The position numbers and the translations under genes were made by a program. The notes below the pieces were generated by a model that did no database searches, was not told the DNA's origin, and saw nothing but the letters and a program-made list of their open reading frames with translations. Below, piece after piece: positions 53,233-61,900 of a DNA stretch of 63,401 nt. This DNA is from Clostridia bacterium. Its GTDB lineage: Bacteria; Bacillota; Clostridia; Oscillospirales; Acutalibacteraceae. Location of the stretch: the NCBI GenBank assembly GCA_017380615.1, contig JAFODQ010000021.1, forward strand, positions 1-63,401, written 5' to 3'. Numbering within the stretch: the first letter of the stretch is position 1; each line of letters begins with the position of its first letter.

Positions 53233-53841
53233 ATGAAATCAACTGAAATTGCAGAAAAATATGGCGTTTCTATATTTGAACTAAATGATTATATTGATAA
53301 TAATGCAACTTTTTCTTTTAAGAAAAATTGGTGGGGAGATATTTATTATTTGCCTGACGATATAGATATTGAGAGTTTTATTCAACCATTTTTAAAAGAA
53401 AAAGAAGAAATAGCCAACAGGAAATCAGCAGCGAAATTGGAAGCAGAAAAACAGAAGCAAGCTGAACAGCAAAGGAAAAAAGAAGAACAGGAAAAGGCAC
53501 GCCAAGAAAAAGAGGCTCTTGAAAGAAAACGAAGAGAAGAACAATATCATTTACGATTAGATAATCTAAAATCAATGAAATTTGATGGTTATTATGAATA
53601 TAAGGTTATCAGTTTATCAGATGTAAGTGGTTTGTTTAAAAAGAATTCCGGCAAAGTGGATATAGAGGCCATGACAAAAGCGTTAAATGATTTAGGTCTT
53701 GATGGTTGGCATTTGGTAACTGCGTATTCCAACGAACTGGGTAAAAATGCTTTGTCAGGTGGCGTTGGTGGAGCCTTGTTGGGCGTAAACTCAACCGTAG
53801 ATGAAAACATACTTATTTTTGAAAGATTTGTTAAAATATAA
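53233..53841 (+). CDS. Coiled-coil protein with DUF4177-like C-terminal domain
   Basis: 202 residues. An amino-terminal helix-turn-helix-like segment (STEIAEKYGVSIFELNDYI, residues 3-21) and a short aromatic strand (FSFKKNWWGDIYYLPDD) lead to a 55-residue charged coiled coil rich in Lys, Glu and Gln (about 57-110). The carboxyl domain (YYEYKVISLSDV, LNDLGLDGWHLVTAYSNELG, ENILIFERF) fits the small DUF4177 fold. The first segment could be a site-recognition domain, as in packaging or excisionase-like proteins, but function is unknown. It is expressed from a promoter copied from spoVT. Confidence 0.7.
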   Translation: MKSTEIAEKYGVSIFELNDYIDNNATFSFKKNWWGDIYYLPDDIDIESFIQPFLKEKEEIANRKSAAKLEAEKQKQAEQQRKKEEQEKARQEKEALERKRREEQYHLRLDNLKSMKFDGYYEYKVISLSDVSGLFKKNSGKVDIEAMTKALNDLGLDGWHLVTAYSNELGKNALSGGVGGALLGVNSTVDENILIFERFVKI

Positions 53842-53876
53842 AAACAGCAGAGTGAATTCACTCTGCTGTTTTTTCT
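53841..53876. terminator. Bidirectional terminator
   Basis: A 32-base perfect palindrome (53841-53872), half-site AAAACAGCAGAGTGAA, followed by TTC on the plus strand and flanked by A-rich sequence for the convergent transporter gene. Confidence 0.9.
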
Positions 53877-53880
53877 TGTA

Positions 53881-55107
53881 TTATTCCGGCTTACGGATTG
53901 TGAAATTGATTCCCAGAGCAACCACAGCAAGTGCGAGCAGCATAATAAATGGTGCTATATAGCTGCCGGTGGAAATCAGCAAGGAGTTGCTGAATGTGGC
54001 AATAAAAGAAGCTATAATCAGATTGAAATTTGTGATGCTGTAGTTTGTGGGGAAGTACTTTGTGCCATAAAATGAGGCAGTGAACGCTGAAGTTATAGTA
54101 GGGCAGGATCCGTATGAAAGACCCGTGAGGCAAAGACCTACTATGCAAATGGGTAATGAGTGTTTCATCACAGCCAGGAGTGTAAGTCCTGCGGCAAAAA
54201 TTGTGAGAATGTTTGAAGCGAGCATTGTCCTTTTTCTTCCCTGGGCATCGTAAAGAGCACCTGTGAGAATTCTACCGATTCCGTTGAAGATTGATAGCAC
54301 GCCCACAAGCGTTGTTGCCAGATCGGGCGCTGCATCCACGGAAATTACAAGGTCTCGCGCGAAGCTTATAACTGAATTGCCCACTGCAGTGATAAGAATC
54401 ATAAACACAAAAGCACGCCAGAAGGTGAAGTTTTTGAGCATTTCCTTCGTTGTGAAATCTCTTACCTGGAAGCTTTCGCCGTTAACAGCTTTCTTTTGCT
54501 TCGGAGCAGGGAAGATTGTGTCAGCTGATGGTCTTTGCAACACAACGCCTGAGATAATGATGACAACACCAACCACGGCGCCTAAAATCATATAAGCCTT
54601 GCTCCAGCCAATGTTATCTCTTTCAAACATAGCACTTACAACCTTGCCAAGCAAAAGTGTGCTTGTGCCGAAGCTCATCATAAGGCAGCCTGAGCAAAAG
54701 CCTTTTTTATCAGGGAACCAGGAGTTAACAGTTGAAACCACCACGTTGTACGAAATTCCGATTCCTGTACCTGCCAAAATAGCATAGGTTATGTATAACA
54801 GGTAAGGGGAGTCAGCATTCAGTAAGCCTGTGGTAACAAACCCCACACCAACAAGCAAGCCGGCGATAATAAGCGTGATTTTCGGACCGATGCGTTTACA
54901 TATCAGGCTGCCGAAAAAAGCACCAAGGCAGAAGAAACACATTGTCAGTGTGAAGTTTAAAGCAAGAGATTTGTCACTCCAACCGAAAATCTCCTTGAAT
55001 GGTATTTTTAATATAGACCAGGCATACAGAACACCGGAGAAAAGCATTGTAAATATGCCGGTTCCCAGAAACAGCCAACGCTTGCTAAGGCTTGTCTTTT
55101 TTGACAT
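53881..55107 (-). CDS. MFS transporter, oxalate/formate antiporter (OFA) family
   Basis: 408 residues with about 12 membrane helices, starting at 55107 behind AAAGGAAG. The OFA signature GVLYAWSILKIPFKEIFGW is in helix 1 and the following loop. Other family features are CFFCLGAFFGSLICKRIGP, GTGIGISYNVVVSTVNSWFPDKKG (helix 4-5 region) and ILTGALYDAQGRKRTMLAS. OFA carriers move monocarboxylates or dicarboxylates; the substrate cannot be assigned. It has its own promoter and a terminator separating it from the asparaginase gene. Confidence 0.88.
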   Translation of the reverse strand: MSKKTSLSKRWLFLGTGIFTMLFSGVLYAWSILKIPFKEIFGWSDKSLALNFTLTMCFFCLGAFFGSLICKRIGPKITLIIAGLLVGVGFVTTGLLNADSPYLLYITYAILAGTGIGISYNVVVSTVNSWFPDKKGFCSGCLMMSFGTSTLLLGKVVSAMFERDNIGWSKAYMILGAVVGVVIIISGVVLQRPSADTIFPAPKQKKAVNGESFQVRDFTTKEMLKNFTFWRAFVFMILITAVGNSVISFARDLVISVDAAPDLATTLVGVLSIFNGIGRILTGALYDAQGRKRTMLASNILTIFAAGLTLLAVMKHSLPICIVGLCLTGLSYGSCPTITSAFTASFYGTKYFPTNYSITNFNLIIASFIATFSNSLLISTGSYIAPFIMLLALAVVALGINFTIRKPE

Positions 55108-55144
55108 TATATAATACTTCCTTTGCATAAATAAATTAAATCAA

Positions 55145-55172
55145 ATTATAACACAAAATATGATTTTTTCAA
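55145..55172 (-). promoter_or_regulatory. SigA-type promoter for the OFA transporter
   Basis: On the minus strand: TTGAAA (55172-55167), 16-base spacer, consensus TATAAT (55150-55145). Confidence 0.72.
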
Positions 55173-55184
55173 TGGATAAAATAA

Positions 55185-55212
55185 AAACAGAGAGAATAAA
55201 TTCTCTCTGTTT
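55185..55212 (-). terminator. Terminator of the TIR-asparaginase operon
   Basis: AAACAGAGAGAA (55185-55196) pairs with TTCTCTCTGTTT (55201-55212). On the minus strand a TTTATTTTAT tract follows. Confidence 0.9.
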
Positions 55213-55226
55213 AATAAAAATATTGT

Positions 55227-56144
55227 TTATTTACTTAATTCCATCCAGAGCTTTACATACGCAGCTGTGAAGGTGGAGTCGTAAAGTGGTGTGATTCCAA
55301 GATCCTCAAAGGTTTTAGAGCTTGCATATGTTGTACCGTTAGGAACATTTACGGCATATACCGGAATTCCCATAACCTTTGCGCGTTCACAGAATGCAAC
55401 AAATGCAGGTGCTTCCGTGTTAAGCGTACCTGAGTGATAAGGACGAAGTATAATCGCACGATAACTATCAAGTGCGTATGCGTAGCTGTCACCGGGATGC
55501 AATTCAACAACCAAAATGCCGGAATCCTCTGCGAAATTTGCCTGGATTTTTTCACAAGGAGCAGATTTACCTACAACCTGAACGCCGTTTTCTGTTTCCT
55601 TTGCATATATGTTACCGTGAAGGCTGAATAAGGAATCATCAGCTTCAAGGTGGTCAAGGGAATTGAGTGCGCAATGGAATACCACCGGCTCATTGCCGTT
55701 TTTATATGAAATGAAAACACCGCGTCCGCACTGTTTTTTGATGAACTGAACAGCTGCCTCAAAATTCAGGTTTCCGTTTGTGCGAGGATCGTCAAGAGGG
55801 TAGTTGGATGATACAAGCACAACTGGGATGCAATCATTTCCGGTTGCGTATGCAAGTGCTGCAGATGAGAACTGCAGTGTATCTGTACCGTGTGTGACAA
55901 TAACACCATCATAATCTTCAGTAACAGCAGAGCACACCTCTTCAACGAGTGTTGTAAGTGCTGCCGCAGAGAGATTTTCACTTAAAATGGAGAATGGTGC
56001 ACGGGTTACAAATGTAACATCATTACCATTTTTCTTTTTATATTCATTGATCAGTGTGTAGCGTGTGGAATCATCGGGAGTAATCCACCCATCGGCAATT
56101 GTGCTTCCAATAGTGCCGCCGGTAAAAATTACCAGAATCTTCAT
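55227..56144 (-). CDS. L-asparaginase family protein
   Basis: 305 residues, no signal peptide, so cytosolic. The first catalytic threonine is in VIFTGGTIGSTIADGW, and the second Thr-Asp pair is in VIVTHGTDTLQFSSAALAY. The usual third block is divergent: VVLVSSNYPLDDPRTNGNLNF replaces the common GAMRP-type stretch. The protein is shorter than typical type I enzymes but keeps the C-terminal domain (VVELHPGD, VMGIPVYAVNVPNGTTY). Its ribosome site (AAAGGT) lies in the last codons of the TIR gene, 9 bases upstream, so translation is coupled. Asparagine or another amide may be the substrate. Confidence 0.85.
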   Translation of the reverse strand: MKILVIFTGGTIGSTIADGWITPDDSTRYTLINEYKKKNGNDVTFVTRAPFSILSENLSAAALTTLVEEVCSAVTEDYDGVIVTHGTDTLQFSSAALAYATGNDCIPVVLVSSNYPLDDPRTNGNLNFEAAVQFIKKQCGRGVFISYKNGNEPVVFHCALNSLDHLEADDSLFSLHGNIYAKETENGVQVVGKSAPCEKIQANFAEDSGILVVELHPGDSYAYALDSYRAIILRPYHSGTLNTEAPAFVAFCERAKVMGIPVYAVNVPNGTTYASSKTFEDLGITPLYDSTFTAAYVKLWMELSK

Positions 56145-56153
56145 TATAGTGTT

Positions 56154-57140
56154 TCAACCTTTCATCTTAACATCGAATATACATTTGCGACTGAGCTTTT
56201 TCTCAAGAGGGCAAGAGCGACAGGTTAACTCAACCTCAAGGTCACCCAAAAGGGTGTTAAGGATACCGGTGCAATAACCACGGATAAATGCACAAACCTT
56301 GCGTTTGTTTTCTGTGTCAACAATAAATGCCTCGGTTATGGCAAGTGTACCGTATATTGTATCATTTTCTTCGTCAAAGTTAATGTCTGCTTCAAACTTT
56401 CCCCAGCCAACAGCAGAGTCAAATGCACACCATTGTCTGATTTTCTTCTGCATTTCTTCAATTGAGAATCCATCGCCCCATTTGGAGTTGATTCTGTTGG
56501 CAAAGTTTTTGCCTCCTGCATAACCGCTGTCAAAGAAGATATCCTGTGCAATCACATCATTTGAGATTGCAGCAACCTTTTCGTAGATGCCACCCATCAT
56601 ATTGATGAATGTGTCAGTACGGAAGCTGACATTTCTTTCTCCGTCAGCAGGGTTTATCATTCGTCCGTTTTTGGGATCATAACGGAAAACTGTTGTGGGA
56701 ACAACTTCTTCTTCCTTTTCTTCAAGCACCGGAGGCTTTTCCGGTAACAGATTCTTGATGTTTGACAGAATCAGAGGAAGATATGTATCAATTGGATCAG
56801 GATAGCACTTCACATTGTGACGGCTGCTTATGTAGAAATCAATATCGTCCACAGGCTCACAGTCATCAAGTGAAATAGTGAGACGTGGCATCTCTTTTTT
56901 GTGAGCGATTTCTAACTCGGCGAGAATGTTCTTGGTATTTTCATTTGCTGCTTCGGAAAAGATGAATAGCTGCATGTTGCAATCCTTTACAGCACGCACC
57001 AAGGCACCACCGTAGCTTTCTCCACCGGGCATATCACGAAAATCAATGAAGCAAGAAACACCATTGCTCTCAAGATATTTCACAATAGCTTCTGCAACCT
57101 CTTGCTTAGGTGAATTGTAGCTTATAAATACATCCTTCAT
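56154..57140 (-). CDS. TIR-domain protein with V4R-like sensor domain
   Basis: 328 residues. Residues 1-130 are a bacterial TIR domain (MKDVFISYNSPKQEVAEAIV, FIDFRDMPGGESYGGALVRA), with a candidate catalytic Glu75 in NILAELEIAH and the conserved DFYISSRHNV. An acidic/proline linker (about 133-150) leads to a C-terminal domain at 165-328 resembling V4R: FFDSGYAGGKNFANRI, AVGWGKFEAD, FIRGYCTGILNTLLG and a late cysteine group (CRSCPLEKKLSRKC). V4R domains bind small hydrophobic ligands or metals. The inferred design is a ligand-sensing domain driving a TIR NAD-cleaving or signalling domain. It is first in an operon with an asparaginase. Confidence 0.82.
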   Translation of the reverse strand: MKDVFISYNSPKQEVAEAIVKYLESNGVSCFIDFRDMPGGESYGGALVRAVKDCNMQLFIFSEAANENTKNILAELEIAHKKEMPRLTISLDDCEPVDDIDFYISSRHNVKCYPDPIDTYLPLILSNIKNLLPEKPPVLEEKEEEVVPTTVFRYDPKNGRMINPADGERNVSFRTDTFINMMGGIYEKVAAISNDVIAQDIFFDSGYAGGKNFANRINSKWGDGFSIEEMQKKIRQWCAFDSAVGWGKFEADINFDEENDTIYGTLAITEAFIVDTENKRKVCAFIRGYCTGILNTLLGDLEVELTCRSCPLEKKLSRKCIFDVKMKG

Positions 57141-57183
57141 ATCTTCACACCCTTAAAAGAAATTATATGTCGGTTTAAAAAAC

Positions 57184-57212
57184 ATTATACATAATATTTA
57201 CATTTTTTTCAA
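57184..57212 (-). promoter_or_regulatory. Strong SigA-type promoter for the TIR-asparaginase operon
   Basis: On the minus strand: TTGAAA (57212-57207), 17-base spacer, consensus TATAAT (57189-57184), 44 bases before the TIR start. Confidence 0.8.
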
Positions 57213-57318
57213 TAGATAAAGTGTATTTATTAAAAGAAGAACGCCTCTGTACTTTAAATGAACAATTAATTATTATTTTCGCAAGAATCAGACAATATAT
57301 TGAATTTATGAAAAGCAG

Positions 57319-57348
57319 AGCACCTTTCCCGGGACGCAGAAAGGTGCT
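57319..57348 (-). terminator. Hairpin after the phosphopantetheinyl transferase gene
   Basis: AGCACCTTTC (57319-57328) pairs with GAAAGGTGCT (57339-57348). On the minus strand CTGCTTTTC follows, a weak T tract, so some read-through towards the TIR gene is possible. Confidence 0.75.
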
Positions 57349-57917
57349 TATTCTTCTGTATAAACAGCCACAACATAATCTTCAAAATAGAAGCGTTTCA
57401 CATTAGCTTGTGGCACATCAAGCTTACTCAGCTCATCAGTAATGCCTGAACCCAACCATTTCAGATAAGCCTCCTTGGCTGTCCAGATTTCAAAAAATCT
57501 TTTATTTTTATCAGCCGTATCACCATTGTTTAAATATTCCCTTTCACTGTGCGTGAAAAACCTTTCTGCAATTGAAAGGTTTACGTCTCTGATTTTTTCA
57601 ATATCAATTCCGATTTCCTTTTCGTTCACGGCACATACAACATAATCCTCGCAGTGGCTTATGTTAAAGTGGATAGGGCGGTCTTCAACATATGGCTTTC
57701 CTTGTGAAGTAACTTTGATTATAATCTCTTCAGGGGCAATGTTTAGTGTTTCGGCGATTGACTTTTTTGCAAGCATTTCACCAGCAACGGAGCGTTTCTT
57801 ATCACCTTCGTGACAGAATCGTGTAATCCGTTGCTGTTTTTCGGGTGAAGCCAAAGAAATCCATTTGTTATATTCGGATTGAGAAAGTTTGTGGACGTTG
57901 AGTTTAAACCACACCAT
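57348..57917 (-). CDS. 4'-phosphopantetheinyl transferase, Sfp type
   Basis: 189 residues. Moves phosphopantetheine from CoA to a serine of carrier proteins. Motifs are the substrate-binding GKPYVEDRPIHFNISHCEDY, magnesium-binding Asp/Glu in VNEKEIGIDIEKIRDV and the conserved FFEIWTAKEAYLKWLGSGI. AAAGGAGGG lies upstream. It is shorter than Sfp (about 224) but all three motifs are intact. Its most obvious clients are the free ACP and the NRPS carrier domain encoded 1-5 kb away. Confidence 0.93.
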   Translation of the reverse strand: MVWFKLNVHKLSQSEYNKWISLASPEKQQRITRFCHEGDKKRSVAGEMLAKKSIAETLNIAPEEIIIKVTSQGKPYVEDRPIHFNISHCEDYVVCAVNEKEIGIDIEKIRDVNLSIAERFFTHSEREYLNNGDTADKNKRFFEIWTAKEAYLKWLGSGITDELSKLDVPQANVKRFYFEDYVVAVYTEE

Positions 57918-57947
57918 TAAAGCCCTCCTTTGATTATCTGTGAAAAT

Positions 57948-57977
57948 ACTATATCATATTTATACTGATAAAATCAA
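57948..57977 (-). promoter_or_regulatory. Promoter for the phosphopantetheinyl transferase gene
   Basis: On the minus strand: TTGATT (57977-57972), 18-base spacer, TATAGT (57953-57948), 31 bases before the start codon. Confidence 0.5.
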
Positions 57978-58002
57978 TAAATATAAATTACGACCTTATC
58001 AC

Positions 58003-58031
58003 TTGAAAAATAAAAGAAGATATGATAGAAT
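58003..58031 (+). promoter_or_regulatory. Promoter for the Lgt-like gene
   Basis: TTGAAA (58003-58008), 17-base spacer, TAGAAT (58026-58031), 32 bases before the ATG at 58063. It fires divergently from the transferase promoter. Confidence 0.65.
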
Positions 58032-58062
58032 TTCTTATATTTTAATATTAAAGGTGAATGTT

Positions 58063-58893
58063 ATGCTTAAAAATATAGAATTAAGAAATTTACTGTATAA
58101 TTTATCCGTCGTAGTTGCGACACTTGCTTTCCTTATATATAATTTCACTCAGCTTAAGAGGAAAAAGCAAGCAATGAGTGGCTTGTCCCGCTATGTGATT
58201 GAGAAAAGAAGCAACACTGAGAAAAAACGTTTTTTTTCTAATCTAACCTTCTGGCTTATAATAGAAACAGTATTATGTACAGTATTTTATACTATTCCGT
58301 CTTTCCTGAATATTCCTTTTGGTCAATGGCTTAATACCGGTTCAAACTATTTTGCTACAATGTTCTTTTTACCGGTATTTGTTATTGGTATGAGTTGCAT
58401 TTTATGGTTGGATCCATTAAAGCAAAGCGATATTTCCGTGCCGGGCCTTGCTATGACATTGATTATTCTTAAATCAGCATGTTTTGTCGCAGGTTGTTGT
58501 AATGGTGTGTGGTGGCCTGGTGGACCATACAGTTACGCAAACGAAAGAGAAGAGTTTCCTATACAGCTTGTTGAAGCAGGCGTTGGACTTTTGATATTCC
58601 TTTTTCTGCTGTGGTACAGAAAACACGGTAGAAAGGGAACAGTGCTTCCCATGTACACAATTATGTACAGTGCAACACGTTTCGTAACAGAGTTCTGGCG
58701 AGGACAGAAAATTATATGGGGATCATTAAGGTTATATCATATTTTCTGTATTGTAGGTATGGTGTTAGGTGTTATAGAGCTTATTATCGTTTTCAAATAT
58801 GGCGACAGAATCAGCAGGTATTTTGAAAACTCGTTCTATTTCAGCAGACAGCGATATGAAAAAATATTTAAAAAAAGAAAGATAAAGTCATAA
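58063..58893 (+). CDS. Lgt-like polytopic membrane protein
   Basis: 276 residues from ATG 58063 behind AAAGGTGA. About seven membrane helices. The middle block FVAGCCNGVWWPGGPYSY and FPIQLVEAGVGLLIFLFLLW, then MYTIMYSATRFVTEFWRG, follow the layout of prolipoprotein diacylglyceryl transferases (GCC-G, P-x-QL-E, R-x(2)-E-x(2)-R). The canonical Lgt H-GG-L and R-IGNF motifs are missing, so it is probably not the housekeeping lipoprotein enzyme. It may transfer or bind another lipid. It sits between the phosphopantetheinyl transferase and the NRPS operon, on the opposite strand to both. Confidence 0.7.
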   Translation: MLKNIELRNLLYNLSVVVATLAFLIYNFTQLKRKKQAMSGLSRYVIEKRSNTEKKRFFSNLTFWLIIETVLCTVFYTIPSFLNIPFGQWLNTGSNYFATMFFLPVFVIGMSCILWLDPLKQSDISVPGLAMTLIILKSACFVAGCCNGVWWPGGPYSYANEREEFPIQLVEAGVGLLIFLFLLWYRKHGRKGTVLPMYTIMYSATRFVTEFWRGQKIIWGSLRLYHIFCIVGMVLGVIELIIVFKYGDRISRYFENSFYFSRQRYEKIFKKRKIKS

Positions 58894-58912
58894 CGACTTT
58901 ATCTTTCTTTTT
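58873..58912. terminator. Bidirectional terminator between the Lgt-like and NRPS genes
   Basis: AAAAGAAAGATAAAGTC (58873-58889) pairs with GACTTTATCTTTCTTTT (from 58895). It overlaps the 3' end of the Lgt-like gene and the stop of the NRPS gene. Confidence 0.85.
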
Positions 58913-61900
58913 ATATTATTGAATTGATAATCTCTGCAAGAGTGTCAGCATTATCAGTCTGGAAATAATGCGAATCAGATTCAATGTAGAATGTACCATT
59001 GATTGTGCGAGCATATCGCGACCAGATGTTAATTGCATCTGCATGATTTTGGGTGAAGATATCAGCCTTGTTTATTACTAATGAAACAGGACATTCAAGA
59101 GAAATCCTTGCCTTGTTAAAATAATCGGTCATAAAGTCTGTGTCCCTACGGAATTCTCTGAGTATATATTTTGTGCTTGATTTATCCAGTGCAGATAATC
59201 CGGCGCCTGCGTTTACAAGTATTTTCTTGAGAATGAAATCAGGCATCTTGTTCCAGAAATTGCTCCTTTGAGGTTTCTTCATCGGAATGAAACCACCGGC
59301 AATGTAATGCTTGATAGTGCACAAGCCTTGTTGCTCAATTGTGTTTATAACACTCATGGCAACTGCTGAACCGGCACAGTGAGAGTAAATAAAAATTTCT
59401 TTACTCTGTGATAATTGAGCAATCTCTCTTGAAGCGATATATGTTTGCTTGTCCGAATGAAGATAATCAACAAAGTATAATGCTGTTGAATCGGATATGT
59501 TTGCAAAAGCTTTTGTTAATGCAGCGTATGATTCTGCACCACCACCTGCAAATGGGAAGAGAATTAAGGCTTTTTGTGCTTCGGGAGGCTCGTGGAGTGT
59601 TTTCACATAATTGAAGCACTTTTTCTCTTTCGGATTGAGCAGAGCGGCGAGCTTTTCGGGGGTTGCGTTTTCAATGAATTCAGCAGCTGAAATATCTGCG
59701 AATATATCCTTTGATAATATGGAGATCATTGAAAGACTTGTGCCTCCCAAGTCAAAGAAATCACTGCTTCTGCCCACGTCACTGATATTCAGAATGTCGC
59801 AGAAAGCATGGCAAATAGCCTTTTCTGTCTCGTTCTGAGGTGGTTCAACCAAGTGGGGTTTTATGCTGAAGTCAAGAGACGCCAAATATTTTCTGTCAAG
59901 CTTACCACTTGGGTTTAAGGGCATTTCATCAATAAATGCAAAGGCTTGAGGTATCATATATGACGGAAGCTTCTCTTTGCATATTGCTTCTATTTCTTTT
60001 TTCAAAGTTGAATCGCAACGACACACTGCGACTAAAGTGTCACGGTTTTCTATGTGTTTAACAAAAACAACAACAGCGTCAACGCCTGCAGCTGATGCGA
60101 TTACGCTTTCAATTTCGCCAAGTTCAATTCTTTGACCGTTAAGCTTAATCTGATTGTCCATTCTTCCACAGAATATGATTTCACCATCTTCACGCCAGAG
60201 CGCGCGATCACCTGTTTTGTAAAGCTTGCCATCAGCAAATGGGTTGTCAATGAACTTTTCTGCAGTGAGATGAGGATTGTTGAGATAGCCTTGACCAACA
60301 TTTACGCCACCGATACAAAGTTCACCCGTTACGCCTGGGGGAACAGGGTTCAGATACTTATCGACAACATACATTGATGTGTTATAAATGGGACTACCGA
60401 TAGGCACAGGGTCACATTCACCAGGAGCACAATCAAAATATGTTACATCAACAGCACATTCTGTCGGACCATAGAGATTGTGAAGAGAAACCTTATCGTA
60501 ATCAAAAAGATCGTAGAATCTGTTAACAAGTGATGCACTGAGTGCTTCGCCTGAAAGGAATACTTTTTGAACCGTGCTGAATTTTTGGCACTCCTCGTTA
60601 TGTGATTCAAGATATATGAGGAATAATTCAAACACTGATGGCACAAAGTGAAGGTGAGTAACACTGTTTTTCTGTGTCTCTTCAAGTATCTTTGCAGGAA
60701 GGAAATGCTCGTTGGGTTTAGAAGCAGCAAGGCTTCCGCCGAGCATGCCCCACCAAAAGATTTCCCATACACTTACGTCAAATGTATATGGTGTTTTCTG
60801 AAGAATCACACCATCTTCTAAGAGTGGATATTTATCATGCATCCAAAGAATACGGTTAACAGCAGATTTGTGGCTTACTTTTGCACCCTTTGGGTTGCCT
60901 GTCGAGCCTGATGTGTAGATAACGTATGCTGTGTCATCCTCTTCACAGGAGAAGGGGATAACATCGTTCTGTGGCAGATTATCAATAAATTCTGAAACAT
61001 TTAAAACAGCTTGTCCTGCAAGTGAACAGAATTTTCCCTGTGCAAGGGTAAGTGGAGCATTGCTGTTTTCAAGCATGTATGTGATTCTTTCCTGAGGATA
61101 ATCAGGTGATATGGGCATGTATGCGTTACCACCACGGATGATACCGTAAATGGCAGCATACATTTCTACTGATCTGTCAGCCAAAACACCGATAACGCAT
61201 TTTTTACCCTTGGTATATTTACGGATTTCACAATCAAGCTGTTCAGCCATGTTCAGAAATTCACCAAAGGTGATTTTTTTGTTGTCGGCCCTGAGACAAA
61301 TTTTATCTAAATTTCTCCTTGCGTTATCATCAAACAGACTGTATATGCTTGAGCCCTTCGGTACATCATATTCATGCTTTGTGTTATTGAAGGAATAAAG
61401 AATCTGTTCTTTTTGTTTTTCTGTCAGTACGGATGTGCTTCGTAATTCCTTTTGTGGATTATTAATTATATTGAAGACAGTTGTACAGATTGATTCGTGA
61501 AGAGCATCAACTTGCTCATCTGTGAATTCAGCAAATCTTGTGTCATAGTGAAGTCTCAAAATTCCGGCGTTATCACGGTCATCAATGTGAAACTGAAGAG
61601 CTTCGCTTTGCATACCATTGTGGTACCATGTGCTCAGGAAGTTTTTGCCGGAAATCTGGGCATTCTGGTAGCTGTACAACACATCGTGCAACGAACCTGT
61701 GAAGTTGAGTTTTTCGTTTAATTGTGTAAGTATATCCTCAAAATCGAATTTCTGATGACGCATTGTTGCAAACACATTTTCTTCAATTTTTCTGATATTG
61801 CTCAAAAGCGATTCGTTATTGTCAAGTTCAATAAGCGTAGGGGTGGTGTTGATGAAAAGACCTGCTGTATTCTTTTCAATATTACCCACTCTGTTGAGAT

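Noticed and set aside
53841..53872. Perfect 32-base palindrome as a regulator operator
   Set aside because: It lies between two convergent stops with T-rich flanks, so a bidirectional terminator explains it.
53881..56144. OFA transporter and asparaginase as one operon
   Set aside because: A clear terminator (55185-55212) and a separate TATAAT promoter (55145-55172) lie between them.
57221..57406. Small plus-strand ORF of 61 residues
   Set aside because: It has no ribosome site, spans the transferase terminator hairpin and overlaps the end of the transferase gene.
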